DNA from: an uncultured Fimbriimonadales bacterium
GTDB taxonomy: Bacteria; Armatimonadota; Fimbriimonadia; Fimbriimonadales; GBS-DC
Assembly: GCA_937925775.1 (NCBI GenBank)
Contig: CALAMM010000209.1
Location: forward strand, 1 to 5,873
Length of the DNA: 5,873 nucleotides
Direction: 5' to 3'
Below the pieces are notes generated by a model that ran no database searches, had not been told where the DNA came from, and saw only the letters and a program-made list of their open reading frames with translations. The stretch's first letter is position 1, and each line of letters opens with the position of its first letter. A program made the translations under genes and the position numbers. Below are positions 1 to 5,831 of this stretch, in pieces.

Positions 1-34
1 GGACGCTCTGCGACGCCAAGAAAGGCGTCGCACC
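1..34 (-). repeat. Hairpin repeat, module H2, left-end inverted copy
   Basis: A perfect 9-bp stem is formed by TGCGACGCC (9-17) and GGCGTCGCA (24-32) around the 6-nt loop AAGAAA. The whole 34-nt block is the reverse complement of 5677-5710 with a single mismatch at position 8. A third copy of the same stem and loop lies at 5763-5786. The loop sequence fixes orientation, so this copy is inverted relative to the two at the right end. The block is cut by the window edge, so the element may extend further left. It is non-coding and lies beyond the 3' end of the lptD-like gene. Confidence 0.85.
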
Positions 35-46
35 AGCAGCGCGTGG

Positions 47-66
47 CTTGGACATTCCTGCCCAAG
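47..66. repeat. Degenerate hairpin repeat, module H1
   Basis: CTTGGACA (47-54) and TGCCCAAG (59-66) pair over 8 positions with one A-C mismatch around the loop TTCC. The right-end H1 copies (5643-5664 and 5726-5747) have the same CTTGGACA arm and a GGNN loop, of which TTCC is the reverse-complement form. This looks like a decayed member of the same family, placed next to an H2 module as at the right end. Confidence 0.6.
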
Positions 67-71
67 TAAAA

Positions 72-142
72 CTCGTCGGCGGGACGCCGACGCTACGAGT
101 GGCGTTGCTCGTCGGTGGGGACGCCGAGGCTACGCTGGGCGA
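72..142. repeat. Two imperfect 36-bp tandem units with hairpin module H4
   Basis: Two units begin with CTCGTCGG at 72 and 108. The first contains a perfect 8-bp hairpin, CGTCGGCG (74-81) and CGCCGACG (85-92), with loop GGA. The second unit (110-129) keeps the design but has a mismatch and a G-T pair. Positions 76-96 are an exact 21-nt inverted match to 5847-5867 at the right end. No coding signal is convincing here: the short open frame from 48 to 263 simply runs through repeats and spacer. Confidence 0.7.
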
Positions 143-151
143 TTCCCAAAT

Positions 152-185
152 CCCTCCTCCCCTGCGTGCAGAAGAGGGGGGAGGG
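152..185 (-). terminator. Possible weak terminator hairpin of the lptD-like gene
   Basis: CCCTCC plus CCCC (152-162, with T158 bulged) can pair with GGGG plus GGAGGG (176-185), giving ten GC-rich pairs around a 13-nt loop. The hairpin lies about 75 nt beyond the minus-strand stop codon at 260-262. In the minus-strand transcript it is followed only by ATTTGGG, so the U tract is poor. A second AT-rich inverted repeat, CGAAAAA/TTTTTCG at 186-192 and 204-210, lies between it and the gene. Termination here is plausible but not demonstrated by the sequence. Confidence 0.35.
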
Positions 186-259
186 CGAAAAACACATTCC
201 CGATTTTTCGAGCAGCCTTATCCGATATTCTATCAGTGGGGTGACGGTGCGTTGGGGTT

Positions 260-1723
260 TTAGAATTGCCGCGCGGTGAGATTCACGCCGATTAGCAGGT
301 TGCTGGGCGAGCGTCGCCAGAACAGGTACGGCTCCAGGCAGCGGTCGCGCCAGCCCAGCAGCAGCTGCACATCGTATAGGTCGTGTTGCTCCAAGTCGTA
401 TTTGAGCAATGTGCCCAGACGCAGGTTTCCATGTTGATACTCGGCGCGGAAGCTGAGTTCGCGTCGGGCGCGCAGCTGCTCTGTGAGGAAGGGGCTGTTG
501 CCGCGCGTGGTCGTCTGGGCGTAGCCCATAAGTACCGAGAGGGTGGGGTGAGGCTCCCACAGCAGTTCGATTTGTGAGCGGAGCCACTGAGAGTTCCCTG
601 CGCCTGAGTAGTGTGTATAGCTCGCCCACAAGTGCATGCGCAGCGTAAAATCGCCCACGCGCGCCAGCGGTTGGGACCAATCGCTCTCCACCGAGGTTCG
701 CTCGCGCGTTGGCGTGCGCTGGTTGTCGATGCGTTCACTGAGCCAGCCGTAGCGCAGGCTTGCCTCGCCGTAGCCATTTCGAAGCCGCAGGGGCGCGAGC
801 AGCCCGATCTCTCGTTTGGAGATGCGCATGCCTGCTCGCGGCGCCAGCAGCGGGCGGATGTCGGCGGCGTACTCTGCCCGCAGAGTCAGCCCATGCGGCG
901 GGGGAGCGCGTTCCAGCTGCTCGCGCAGGTTGGAGAGCGCGGATTGTTCGAACCGCAAGCGCAGCTCAGGCTCGCCAACAATCGGCTCACCTGCGCTCAG
1001 GGCGGCACCCACCACAACGCGCGTTTCGGGTATCGCCTGCAAATAGCGGATGAGCGACGCCTGAACCAGCGCGCGCTCGCCAACAGGGATCTCCAAACGG
1101 AGTCGCGCACCCCAGCCCGTCTCGGCACTATAGACAGGAGACGGAAGACTCACAATCTCGGCAGTTTCACGCACGCGCACGGTGAGCTGGGGCAGGAGTA
1201 GGATTGGCTGCCCATAGAGGAACAGTCGCGCGTTGCGCAAGGTCAATCGTGCGCCCTCAATCAGACGCACGCTGCGAGCCTGCACCCGTATCGGGGGGCG
1301 TAGCGGATCGCATGTGGAGACCACGACCTCACGCGCCACGAAGTTGTCCAAGTCGCCCTCCAGCAACGCCGCGTTGAGGTAGATGCCCAGCACTTGCGCT
1401 TGCACGCCCTCGAAACGCCCGCGCTGCTGCTCATAAAGGTAGTCCACCCGTTGCCCGCTTAGGACGCCTACTTCGGTGGTCAGTCGGAACGGCGCGTCGC
1501 TACGCGCCCGCGCCTCCGCCGTGTCGAGCAGGAACCGCTCCCCTTGCAAACTACGCCCCTGAAACTCCATCGAGACGCCGCCCGTCAGTTCCAGGAGCCA
1601 CTCGCCGTCGGGCGTGCGCTGCAACACATACTGCTGGGCGCGTATCCGCAGCGCATCGGGGGACTGAGCGCACAGAGGAGCCAGCAAGAGCAGTATAGAG
1701 CTTGCCACGATGAAGCGTGTCAT
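260..1723 (-). CDS. lptD: Short LptD/OstA-like outer-membrane LPS-assembly protein
   Basis: This 487-residue protein is likely the outer-membrane translocon component that inserts lipopolysaccharide or a related glycolipid. Residues 1-20 are a signal peptide (MTRF, then a Leu-rich core ending LCAQ). Residues 24-180 resemble the OstA/LptA jellyroll: GGVSMEFQG at 48-56, GVLSGQRVDYLY at 86-97, then VVSTCDP at 134-140 and YGQPILLLPQ at 170-179, which match the LptD pattern TTC-P followed by G-PV-YLP. Residues from about 195 to the end alternate polar and hydrophobic positions like barrel strands and finish in Phe, the usual outer-membrane-protein C-terminal signal. Classical LptD is near 780 residues, so this is a short form. 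The mature protein has two Cys, C138 and C462. The start at 1723 is preferred over an open-frame Met at 1777 because it begins the signal peptide and follows the purine-rich GGGGAAAGG. The gene is divergent from asd. Family assignment is fairly sure; the exact substrate is inferred. Confidence 0.8.
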   Translation of the reverse strand: MTRFIVASSILLLLAPLCAQSPDALRIRAQQYVLQRTPDGEWLLELTGGVSMEFQGRSLQGERFLLDTAEARARSDAPFRLTTEVGVLSGQRVDYLYEQQRGRFEGVQAQVLGIYLNAALLEGDLDNFVAREVVVSTCDPLRPPIRVQARSVRLIEGARLTLRNARLFLYGQPILLLPQLTVRVRETAEIVSLPSPVYSAETGWGARLRLEIPVGERALVQASLIRYLQAIPETRVVVGAALSAGEPIVGEPELRLRFEQSALSNLREQLERAPPPHGLTLRAEYAADIRPLLAPRAGMRISKREIGLLAPLRLRNGYGEASLRYGWLSERIDNQRTPTRERTSVESDWSQPLARVGDFTLRMHLWASYTHYSGAGNSQWLRSQIELLWEPHPTLSVLMGYAQTTTRGNSPFLTEQLRARRELSFRAEYQHGNLRLGTLLKYDLEQHDLYDVQLLLGWRDRCLEPYLFWRRSPSNLLIGVNLTARQF

Positions 1724-1726
1724 CAG

Positions 1727-1735
1727 CCTTTCCCC
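1727..1735 (-). promoter_or_regulatory. Candidate ribosome-binding stretch of the lptD-like gene
   Basis: On the minus strand GGGGAAAGG ends 3 nt before the ATG at 1723. It is not a textbook Shine-Dalgarno, but it is the only purine-rich run directly before any of the four starts in this window, and it supports the start that begins the signal peptide. No clear -10 box is seen for this gene in the 42-bp gap. Confidence 0.4.
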
Positions 1736-1751
1736 ATTCGACCTGATGGGG
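1732..1751. repeat. 6-bp inverted repeat in the lptD-asd divergent gap
   Basis: CCCCAT (1732-1737) and ATGGGG (1746-1751) are perfect inverted arms around an 8-nt spacer TCGACCTG. The left arm overlaps the purine run before the lptD-like start, and the right arm runs into the GGTACAAT box of asd. It could be an operator for a dimeric regulator or an RNA hairpin in the lptD leader; a chance occurrence is also possible. Confidence 0.4.
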
Positions 1752-1757
1752 TACAAT
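1750..1757 (+). promoter_or_regulatory. GGTACAAT box: -10 promoter element of asd
   Basis: TACAAT (1752-1757) matches the bacterial -10 consensus TATAAT at five of six positions. Its last base is 8 nt before the GTG start at 1766. With a usual 6-8 nt from the -10 box to the transcription start, the message would begin at or within a couple of bases of the start codon. No -35 box is evident about 17 nt upstream. The same octamer lies at 2792-2799 and, on the minus strand, at 5616-5623. Confidence 0.6.
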
Positions 1758-1765
1758 CCTGCGCC

Positions 1766-2809
1766 GTGCGGTACCATGTGGCGATTGTCGGCGCGACGGG
1801 CGCGGTCGGGCAGGAACTGCTACGGGTGCTGGAAGAGCGCGACTTTCCTGTGCATCGCGTGCGCCTGCTGGCGTCCGAACGCTCGGTAGGTAAGCAGCTC
1901 GCGTTTCGCGGTGAGCCGATTCCCGTGGAGGCGTTGCGCCCCGACTCGTTCAGGGGCATCGATCTCGCTTTTTTTTCGGCGGGGAGCGCGGTTAGCAAAG
2001 AGTTCGCTCCTCGCGCGGTGCAGGCAGGCGCGGTGGTCATCGACAACTCCTCCGCATTTCGGATGGATCCCCAGACGCCCCTCGTCATTCCCGAAATCAA
2101 CCCCGAAGCACTCGCGCTGCACAGGGGGATTATCGCCAACCCGAACTGCTCCACGATTATTATGTTGATGGCGTTGGAGCCGCTGCGTCGCCTTACGCGC
2201 GTTCGGCGTATCATCGTCTCCACTTATCAAGCCGCCAGTGGCGCTGGGGCGCAGGCGATGCAAGAGCTGCTCGATGCGACGCGTGCCTATCTGCAGGGCG
2301 AGCCGTTCGAACCGAGAGTGCTGCCCCATCCTTACGCCTTCAATCTGTTTTCACACAACTCGGCGATTGGCGACGACGGCTACAACGAGGAAGAACGCAA
2401 GATGATTTTGGAGACTCGTAAGATTTGGGGCGACTCGGAGGTTGCTGTCTCGCCGACCTGTGTCCGAGTGCCTGTGTTGCGGGCGCATAGCGAGAGCATC
2501 GTGGTCGAGTTGGAGGCGCGCCCCGCGCTGGCAGACATCTACGCTGCCTATCGCGCGTTTGCAGGCGTGCAGCTGGTGGACGATCGGGCACGCAATCATT
2601 TTCCGATGCCCAGCGAGGCGACGGGTCGCGACGCTGTGCTGGTGGGGCGCATCCGCTACGACGCGGGGTTCCCCAACGGCGTAGCGTTGTTCGCCTGCGG
2701 CGACCAGCTGCGCAAAGGCGCCGCCCTCAACGCTGTGCAGATTGCCGAGCAGCTCGTGCGCACGGGCGCACTCCCAACATCCCCTCGACAAGGTACAATA
2801 CCGCCCTGA
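1766..2809 (+). CDS. asd: Aspartate-semialdehyde dehydrogenase
   Basis: The enzyme reduces L-aspartyl phosphate to L-aspartate 4-semialdehyde with NADPH in the cytoplasm, the branch point to lysine and diaminopimelate, threonine and methionine. The 347-residue length is normal for the family. The N-terminal Rossmann motif GATGAVG is at residues 9-15 and the catalytic Cys is C128 in NPNCSTI. The family block GYNEEERKMILETRKIWGD is at 205-223, and SPTCVRVPVLRAHSE at 229-243 holds the probable active-site His, H241. All key residues are present. The first in-frame start giving the conserved RYHVAIVGATGAVG beginning is GTG at 1766; the open frame further upstream runs antisense to the lptD-like gene and has no homologous character. 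No Shine-Dalgarno precedes it, while GGTACAAT ends 8 nt before it. Eight consecutive T residues at 1969-1976 are unusual in this GC-rich gene. The stop overlaps the tyrS start by one base. Confidence 0.97.
   Translation: MRYHVAIVGATGAVGQELLRVLEERDFPVHRVRLLASERSVGKQLAFRGEPIPVEALRPDSFRGIDLAFFSAGSAVSKEFAPRAVQAGAVVIDNSSAFRMDPQTPLVIPEINPEALALHRGIIANPNCSTIIMLMALEPLRRLTRVRRIIVSTYQAASGAGAQAMQELLDATRAYLQGEPFEPRVLPHPYAFNLFSHNSAIGDDGYNEEERKMILETRKIWGDSEVAVSPTCVRVPVLRAHSESIVVELEARPALADIYAAYRAFAGVQLVDDRARNHFPMPSEATGRDAVLVGRIRYDAGFPNGVALFACGDQLRKGAALNAVQIAEQLVRTGALPTSPRQGTIPP
2792..2799 (+). promoter_or_regulatory. GGTACAAT box inside the asd 3' end: internal promoter of tyrS
   Basis: This octamer is identical to the one before asd. 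Its last base is 9 nt before the tyrS ATG at 2809, so the predicted transcript would have a leader of at most a few nucleotides. It lies in the asd codons for residues 343-345 (Gly-Thr-Ile), close to the C-terminal end, where protein constraint is probably low. No Shine-Dalgarno sequence is visible before the tyrS start. Confidence 0.55.
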
Positions 2810-4023
2810 TGGAGGCGATAGAGCAGCAGCTCGCGGTTCTTAGGCGCGGCGCGGATGACATCATCACCGAAGCGGAACTGCAGGCAAAGCTCGCGCGCGG
2901 CAAGCCCCTGCGCGTGAAACTCGGCATCGACCCCACCGCGCCCGATGTGCATCTGGGCTGGGCGGTTGTGCTGCGCAAACTCCGCCAGTTTCAGGAGTTC
3001 GGACATACCGCCTGCCTGATCGTCGGCGACTTCACCGCCATGATTGGCGACCCGACGGGCAAGTCCAAAACCCGACGCCAACTCAGCCGTGAGGAAGTCA
3101 TGGGCTATGTAGAACGGCTCAAGCCCCAACTGTTCCGCATTTTAGACCCCGAACGCACCGAGGTCTACTACAACGCTGACTGGCTCGGCAAAATGAGCTT
3201 TGCAGAGGTGATTCAACTCGCGAGCAAATATACCGTCGCCCGAATCTTGGAGCGGGAGGACTTCGCGAACCGCCTTGCGCACAATCTGCCTCTGGGCATG
3301 CACGAGATTCTTTACCCCCTCTGTCAGGGCTACGACTCGGTGGCGATTGAAGCCGATGTGGAGCTGGGCGGTAGCGACCAGCGGTTCAACAACTTGGTCG
3401 GGCGCGAGCTGCAGCGCGAGTTCGGACAGGAGCCGCAAGTGGTGTTCTTGATGCCCTTGCTGATTGGGCTGGACGGCAAGGAGAAGATGAGCCAGTCGCT
3501 GGGCAACTATATCGGCATCAACGAGCCGCCCGACCAGATGTTCGGCAAGGTGATGAGCCTGCCTGACGAGTTGATGACGCACTACTTCGTGCTGTGTACC
3601 GATGTGCCGCTGGAGGAGGTGCATGCGCTGGAGCGCGACTGGCGTGCAGGGCGTGTGAACCCGCGCGATGTGAAGCGGCGCCTCGCCCGCGAGATTGTGA
3701 GCCTCTATCACTCGCGCGAAGCCGCCGAACACGCCGACGAGAACTTCATGCGCGTCTTCTCGCAGCGGCAAGCCCCCACAGAAGCACCCGAAGTGGCAAT
3801 CCCTGCGAGCCTCATCCGCGAAGACGGGAGCGTGTTCCTGCCCGCGCTGATTGCAGGCATCGGCTACGCGAGTAGCAACTCGGAAGCACGACGGCTTATT
3901 CAAGGCGGCGGTGTGGAGCTGGACGGCGAGCGCGTGAGCGACCCGAACGCGACCTACCCCGCTGACGCGCTACGCGGCAAGCTGCTGCGCGTGGGCAAAC
4001 ACAAGTTCGCACGGCTTCGCTGA
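2809..4023 (+). CDS. tyrS: Tyrosyl-tRNA synthetase, KMSKS-type (TyrZ-like) with S4 domain
   Basis: This cytoplasmic class I synthetase attaches tyrosine to tRNA(Tyr) using ATP. The protein has 404 residues, a normal length. The HIGH-type signature is HLGW at 48-51 after KLGIDPTAPDV. The tyrosine-pocket block QGYDSVAIEADVELGGSDQ spans 173-191, and the second signature is KMSQS at 226-230 in the context LDGKEKMSQSLGN. Presence of a KMSKS-like motif rather than KFGKT, and the ADVELGG-DQ block, place it with the TyrZ-like branch. A C-terminal S4 RNA-binding domain runs from about 340 to 403 (SNSEARRLIQGGGVELDGERV). The ATG shares its A with the asd stop (TGATG), an arrangement compatible with translational coupling. 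A GGTACAAT box 9 nt upstream suggests separate transcription as well. No T-box leader can exist for the internal promoter, because there is no room for one. Downstream it converges on the TPR gene with a 4-bp gap. Confidence 0.97.
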   Translation: MEAIEQQLAVLRRGADDIITEAELQAKLARGKPLRVKLGIDPTAPDVHLGWAVVLRKLRQFQEFGHTACLIVGDFTAMIGDPTGKSKTRRQLSREEVMGYVERLKPQLFRILDPERTEVYYNADWLGKMSFAEVIQLASKYTVARILEREDFANRLAHNLPLGMHEILYPLCQGYDSVAIEADVELGGSDQRFNNLVGRELQREFGQEPQVVFLMPLLIGLDGKEKMSQSLGNYIGINEPPDQMFGKVMSLPDELMTHYFVLCTDVPLEEVHALERDWRAGRVNPRDVKRRLAREIVSLYHSREAAEHADENFMRVFSQRQAPTEAPEVAIPASLIREDGSVFLPALIAGIGYASSNSEARRLIQGGGVELDGERVSDPNATYPADALRGKLLRVGKHKFARLR

Positions 4024-4027
4024 GATT

Positions 4028-5599
4028 TCATTGCCCCGCTCGCAATGCCCGCCTCTCCACAATAATCCGCAAAATCTGGATCAGCCTGCCCGCCTGAGCG
4101 TCGTGACCTGGCGCACGGGCAGCATAATGAACCGCTTTGGGGAGGTCGCCCATCTGCGCGTAGATCGCAGCCAGGCGTTCTTCGGCGGTGGATCGCATGC
4201 GCGGGTCGCTCATCAGCGCGGCTTCTCGCTCCAGCCAGCGGGCTAACTCTTGGGCAAGAGGCAGGGCTTCCCATGATGCCAGAACGCCAGCAGTAGATAC
4301 CCAAGTGTAATCGGTATGCCAATCGCGTGGGAAGATCTGTTGTAGAAAAGCACGCATGTGCTGTAGAACGCGGCGCGCGTCCTCATGGTAGCCGCTGTGA
4401 TAGAGTTCACGCGCAATCAAAGCGTAGAGATTGGCGTGCGCAAGCGAAACTCCATCGCGTTGTTTAAGGAGGTCAAGGACGGCTAACACTTTCTCACGCT
4501 CCCCTTTAGCCGCATATCCAGCGGCGATTGCTCGGAGTGCAATGAATTTCTCTGGAGACGCCGTGAGTGTGTTCGTCCGTTCATAGAGGCGGATTGCGGT
4601 GTCGGGGTCGCCCGCGTTGGCGTATTCTGTGGCGATTTGGAGCAGGGCGCGGGAGCGTTCTGGCTCAGGGAGGCGGCGAGCCAGCTGCTCCGCTTGGCGC
4701 CAATACGATTGCGCCTGCGTGGCGCGCCCCAACTCAGTAAGAGTGCGTGCGATGCGAGCGTAGCCTGTTGGCTCGCGTGCCTGCTCGATGAGCGCAGTCG
4801 CCGCAGCCCATTCCCCACGGCGCATGCGGGCGATGGCGAGCTCCCCATACACTATCCCCCGTAAGATGCGGTCATTTATTTGTCTGGCGACCCGTATCGC
4901 ATCAGAATCCCGCCCCGCTTTGGCGTAGGCAAGAGCCACCGCTTCATAGGCGTGTTCTCGTTCTCGAGGGTGGCGTGCTGAGAAGCGCCTCGTCGCCTGT
5001 TCTGCTAAGTCGGGAAAGCCCAGCTGTACCGCCTCCAGTGCAATCAGCTCTCTCTGTGAAGGCTGCTGATCGATGGCTTCTTGCAGCACGCGGCGTGCCT
5101 CGTCCAGCTGCCCCGCACGGTTCAGACCCTTTGCGAGTTCATAGTAGGCGCGGTGCTTCCTCTCCAAATCAAGGATAGCGCGTGCTGTTTGTAATGCCTG
5201 TGCCCACTCGCGGCGCTTGATGCACAGGTGGACTTCGGCAAGTCGTAGGTCGTCCGCGTTCTTGGGGTCTCGCGCCCAGAGGCGTAGCCGCTTCAGCAAG
5301 TGGGGTAAGTCATATTCTGCGCACGCCAGAATCAGGAGCTCCATCTCATTGGTTGTTAAGGAGTGTTTCGTGCGAAGGCGCGGGAACCATTCATAAAGTT
5401 GATTGCGGAACGCTCCGGGCACCTCGCTGCGCTCCAAGATGCGTTCGAGAAGCCACTCAATCTGCTCCGTTTCGGACATCGTGGCGAGGCGGTTCGGCAC
5501 GAGGGGCGTGAGGCGCGATGGGCGCAGCCACCAGAGTAGCCCCGCTACAACCAAGAGCAGCGCTGCCACGCCCAGAGCCACGCGCACGAATCGGTTCAT
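4028..5599 (-). CDS. Membrane-anchored TPR-like helical-repeat protein, function unknown
   Basis: I do not recognise a specific family. The 523-residue protein starts with a basic Met-Asn-Arg-Phe stretch and one hydrophobic segment at about residues 5-25 ending in WWLRPSR, which fits an uncleaved signal anchor with the rest outside the cytoplasmic membrane. The remainder is almost wholly helical, with TPR-like pairs, for example YYELAKGLNRAGQLDEARRV at 152-171, AYEAVALAYAKAGRDSDAIR at 217-236, YGELAIARMRRGEWAAATAL at 251-270, ALLQIATEYANAGDPDTAIR at 318-337 and LAAIYAQMGDLPKAVHYAAR at 476-495. No catalytic motif is visible, so a scaffold role is the cautious inference. The ATG at 5599 is chosen because it opens the anchor and follows GGTACAAT by 16 nt. 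An open frame reaching back to 5833 only translates the hairpin repeats. It is convergent with tyrS and shows no linked partner gene. Confidence 0.85.
   Translation of the reverse strand: MNRFVRVALGVAALLLVVAGLLWWLRPSRLTPLVPNRLATMSETEQIEWLLERILERSEVPGAFRNQLYEWFPRLRTKHSLTTNEMELLILACAEYDLPHLLKRLRLWARDPKNADDLRLAEVHLCIKRREWAQALQTARAILDLERKHRAYYELAKGLNRAGQLDEARRVLQEAIDQQPSQRELIALEAVQLGFPDLAEQATRRFSARHPREREHAYEAVALAYAKAGRDSDAIRVARQINDRILRGIVYGELAIARMRRGEWAAATALIEQAREPTGYARIARTLTELGRATQAQSYWRQAEQLARRLPEPERSRALLQIATEYANAGDPDTAIRLYERTNTLTASPEKFIALRAIAAGYAAKGEREKVLAVLDLLKQRDGVSLAHANLYALIARELYHSGYHEDARRVLQHMRAFLQQIFPRDWHTDYTWVSTAGVLASWEALPLAQELARWLEREAALMSDPRMRSTAEERLAAIYAQMGDLPKAVHYAARAPGHDAQAGRLIQILRIIVERRALRAGQ
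4029..4047. other. Small hairpin at the convergent tyrS/TPR gene ends
   Basis: CATTGC (4029-4034) and GCAATG (4042-4047) pair over 6 bp around a 7-nt loop, overlapping the minus-strand stop codon. It could act weakly in both directions, but neither side is followed by a T tract, so it is not a recognisable intrinsic terminator. It is the only inverted repeat I noticed at the junction of the two genes. Confidence 0.25.
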
Positions 5600-5615
5600 C
5601 GCCGTTGACTGCGGA

Positions 5616-5623
5616 ATTGTACC
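5616..5623 (-). promoter_or_regulatory. GGTACAAT box: -10 promoter element of the TPR gene
   Basis: On the minus strand this is the same GGTACAAT as before asd and tyrS, followed as there by a pyrimidine-rich stretch. Sixteen nucleotides separate it from the ATG at 5599, so the expected leader is about 8-10 nt. No Shine-Dalgarno sequence is present in that leader and no -35 box is evident. It sits between the gene and the hairpin array. Confidence 0.55.
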
Positions 5624-5641
5624 TAAAGATTTGTCGAGAAC

Positions 5642-5665
5642 GGCTTGGACAGGCATGTCCGAGCC
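5642..5665. repeat. Hairpin module H1, copy 1
   Basis: GGCTTGGACA (5642-5651) pairs with TGTCCGAGCC (5656-5665) around loop GGCA, a 10-bp stem with one G-T pair. The second copy at 5726-5747 has an A in place of the wobbling G, so the stem is preserved. Confidence 0.8.
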
Positions 5666-5678
5666 ACGCAAGCATGGG

Positions 5679-5702
5679 TGCGACGCCTTTCTTGGCGTCG
5701 CA
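5679..5702 (+). repeat. Hairpin module H2, copy A
   Basis: A perfect 9-bp stem, TGCGACGCC (5679-5687) and GGCGTCGCA (5694-5702), surrounds loop TTTCTT. It is identical to copy B at 5763-5786 and to the inverted copy at 9-32. Confidence 0.9.
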
Positions 5703-5725
5703 AAGCGTCCCCGCCGACGAACTGC

Positions 5726-5747
5726 GCTTGGACAGGATTGTCCAAGC
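5726..5747. repeat. Hairpin module H1, copy 2
   Basis: A perfect 9-bp stem, GCTTGGACA (5726-5734) and TGTCCAAGC (5739-5747), surrounds loop GGAT. Copy 1 at 5642-5665 differs in the loop and at one wobble-paired stem position. Confidence 0.85.
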
Positions 5748-5762
5748 CACGCAAGCCACAGG

Positions 5763-5786
5763 TGCGACGCCTTTCTTGGCGTCGCA
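5763..5786 (+). repeat. Hairpin module H2, copy B
   Basis: A perfect 9-bp stem, TGCGACGCC (5763-5771) and GGCGTCGCA (5778-5786), surrounds loop TTTCTT. It lies 84 nt after copy A. Confidence 0.9.
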
Positions 5787-5809
5787 AAGTGTCCCCGCCA
5801 AGAAAACCC

Positions 5810-5831
5810 GCGACGACAGGAATGTCGTCGC
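5810..5831. repeat. Hairpin module H3, chimera-like between H1 and H2
   Basis: A perfect 9-bp stem, GCGACGACA (5810-5818) and TGTCGTCGC (5823-5831), surrounds loop GGAA. The inner part (GACA, loop GGNN, TGTC) matches H1, while the outer part (GCGAC and GTCGC followed by ACC) matches H2 in inverted orientation. The arms differ from both but stay fully complementary. Confidence 0.8.

Larger units (their letters stand above)
5643..5800 (+). repeat. Tandem pair of about 84-bp composite units (H1 + H2)
   Basis: Two direct copies, starting at 5643 and 5726, each contain module H1, a linker with CCACGCAAGC, module H2, and then AAAG(C/T)GTCCCCGCC. The distance between copies is 83 nt measured at H1 and 84 nt at H2, from a one-base indel in the linker. 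The near identity of the copies points to recent duplication or homogenisation. The array lies upstream of the TPR gene, outside its proposed promoter. There is no sign of a transposase gene in the window. Confidence 0.85.

Noticed and set aside
1..142. CRISPR array or attachment site interpretation of the end repeats
   Set aside because: The repeats are self-complementary hairpins of unequal spacing with related sequence between them, without regular unique spacers, cas genes, integrase or tRNA.
48..263. 71-codon open frame on the plus strand at the left end
   Set aside because: It runs through hairpin repeats and GC-rich spacer, has no start signal, and its composition reflects the repeats.
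260..1723. Lipoprotein reading of the lptD-like N-terminus (C18)
   Set aside because: The sequence before the Cys is A-P-L-C, which is not a lipobox; a normal signal peptidase I cleavage near A19 is more likely, leaving C18 in the signal peptide.
1544..1765. Upstream part of the open frame leading into asd
   Set aside because: It is antisense to the lptD-like N-terminus and its translation does not resemble any part of the dehydrogenase; GTG at 1766 begins the conserved Rossmann start.
1724..1777. Earlier Met start for the lptD-like gene (18 extra residues)
   Set aside because: It would put a polar, charged stretch before the signal peptide, and the ATG at 1723 follows a purine-rich run.
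3142..3903. Long minus-strand open frame (253 codons) antisense to tyrS
   Set aside because: It is a shadow of the strongly biased tyrS codons, rich in His, Leu and Val from reverse-complement codons, with no domain features.
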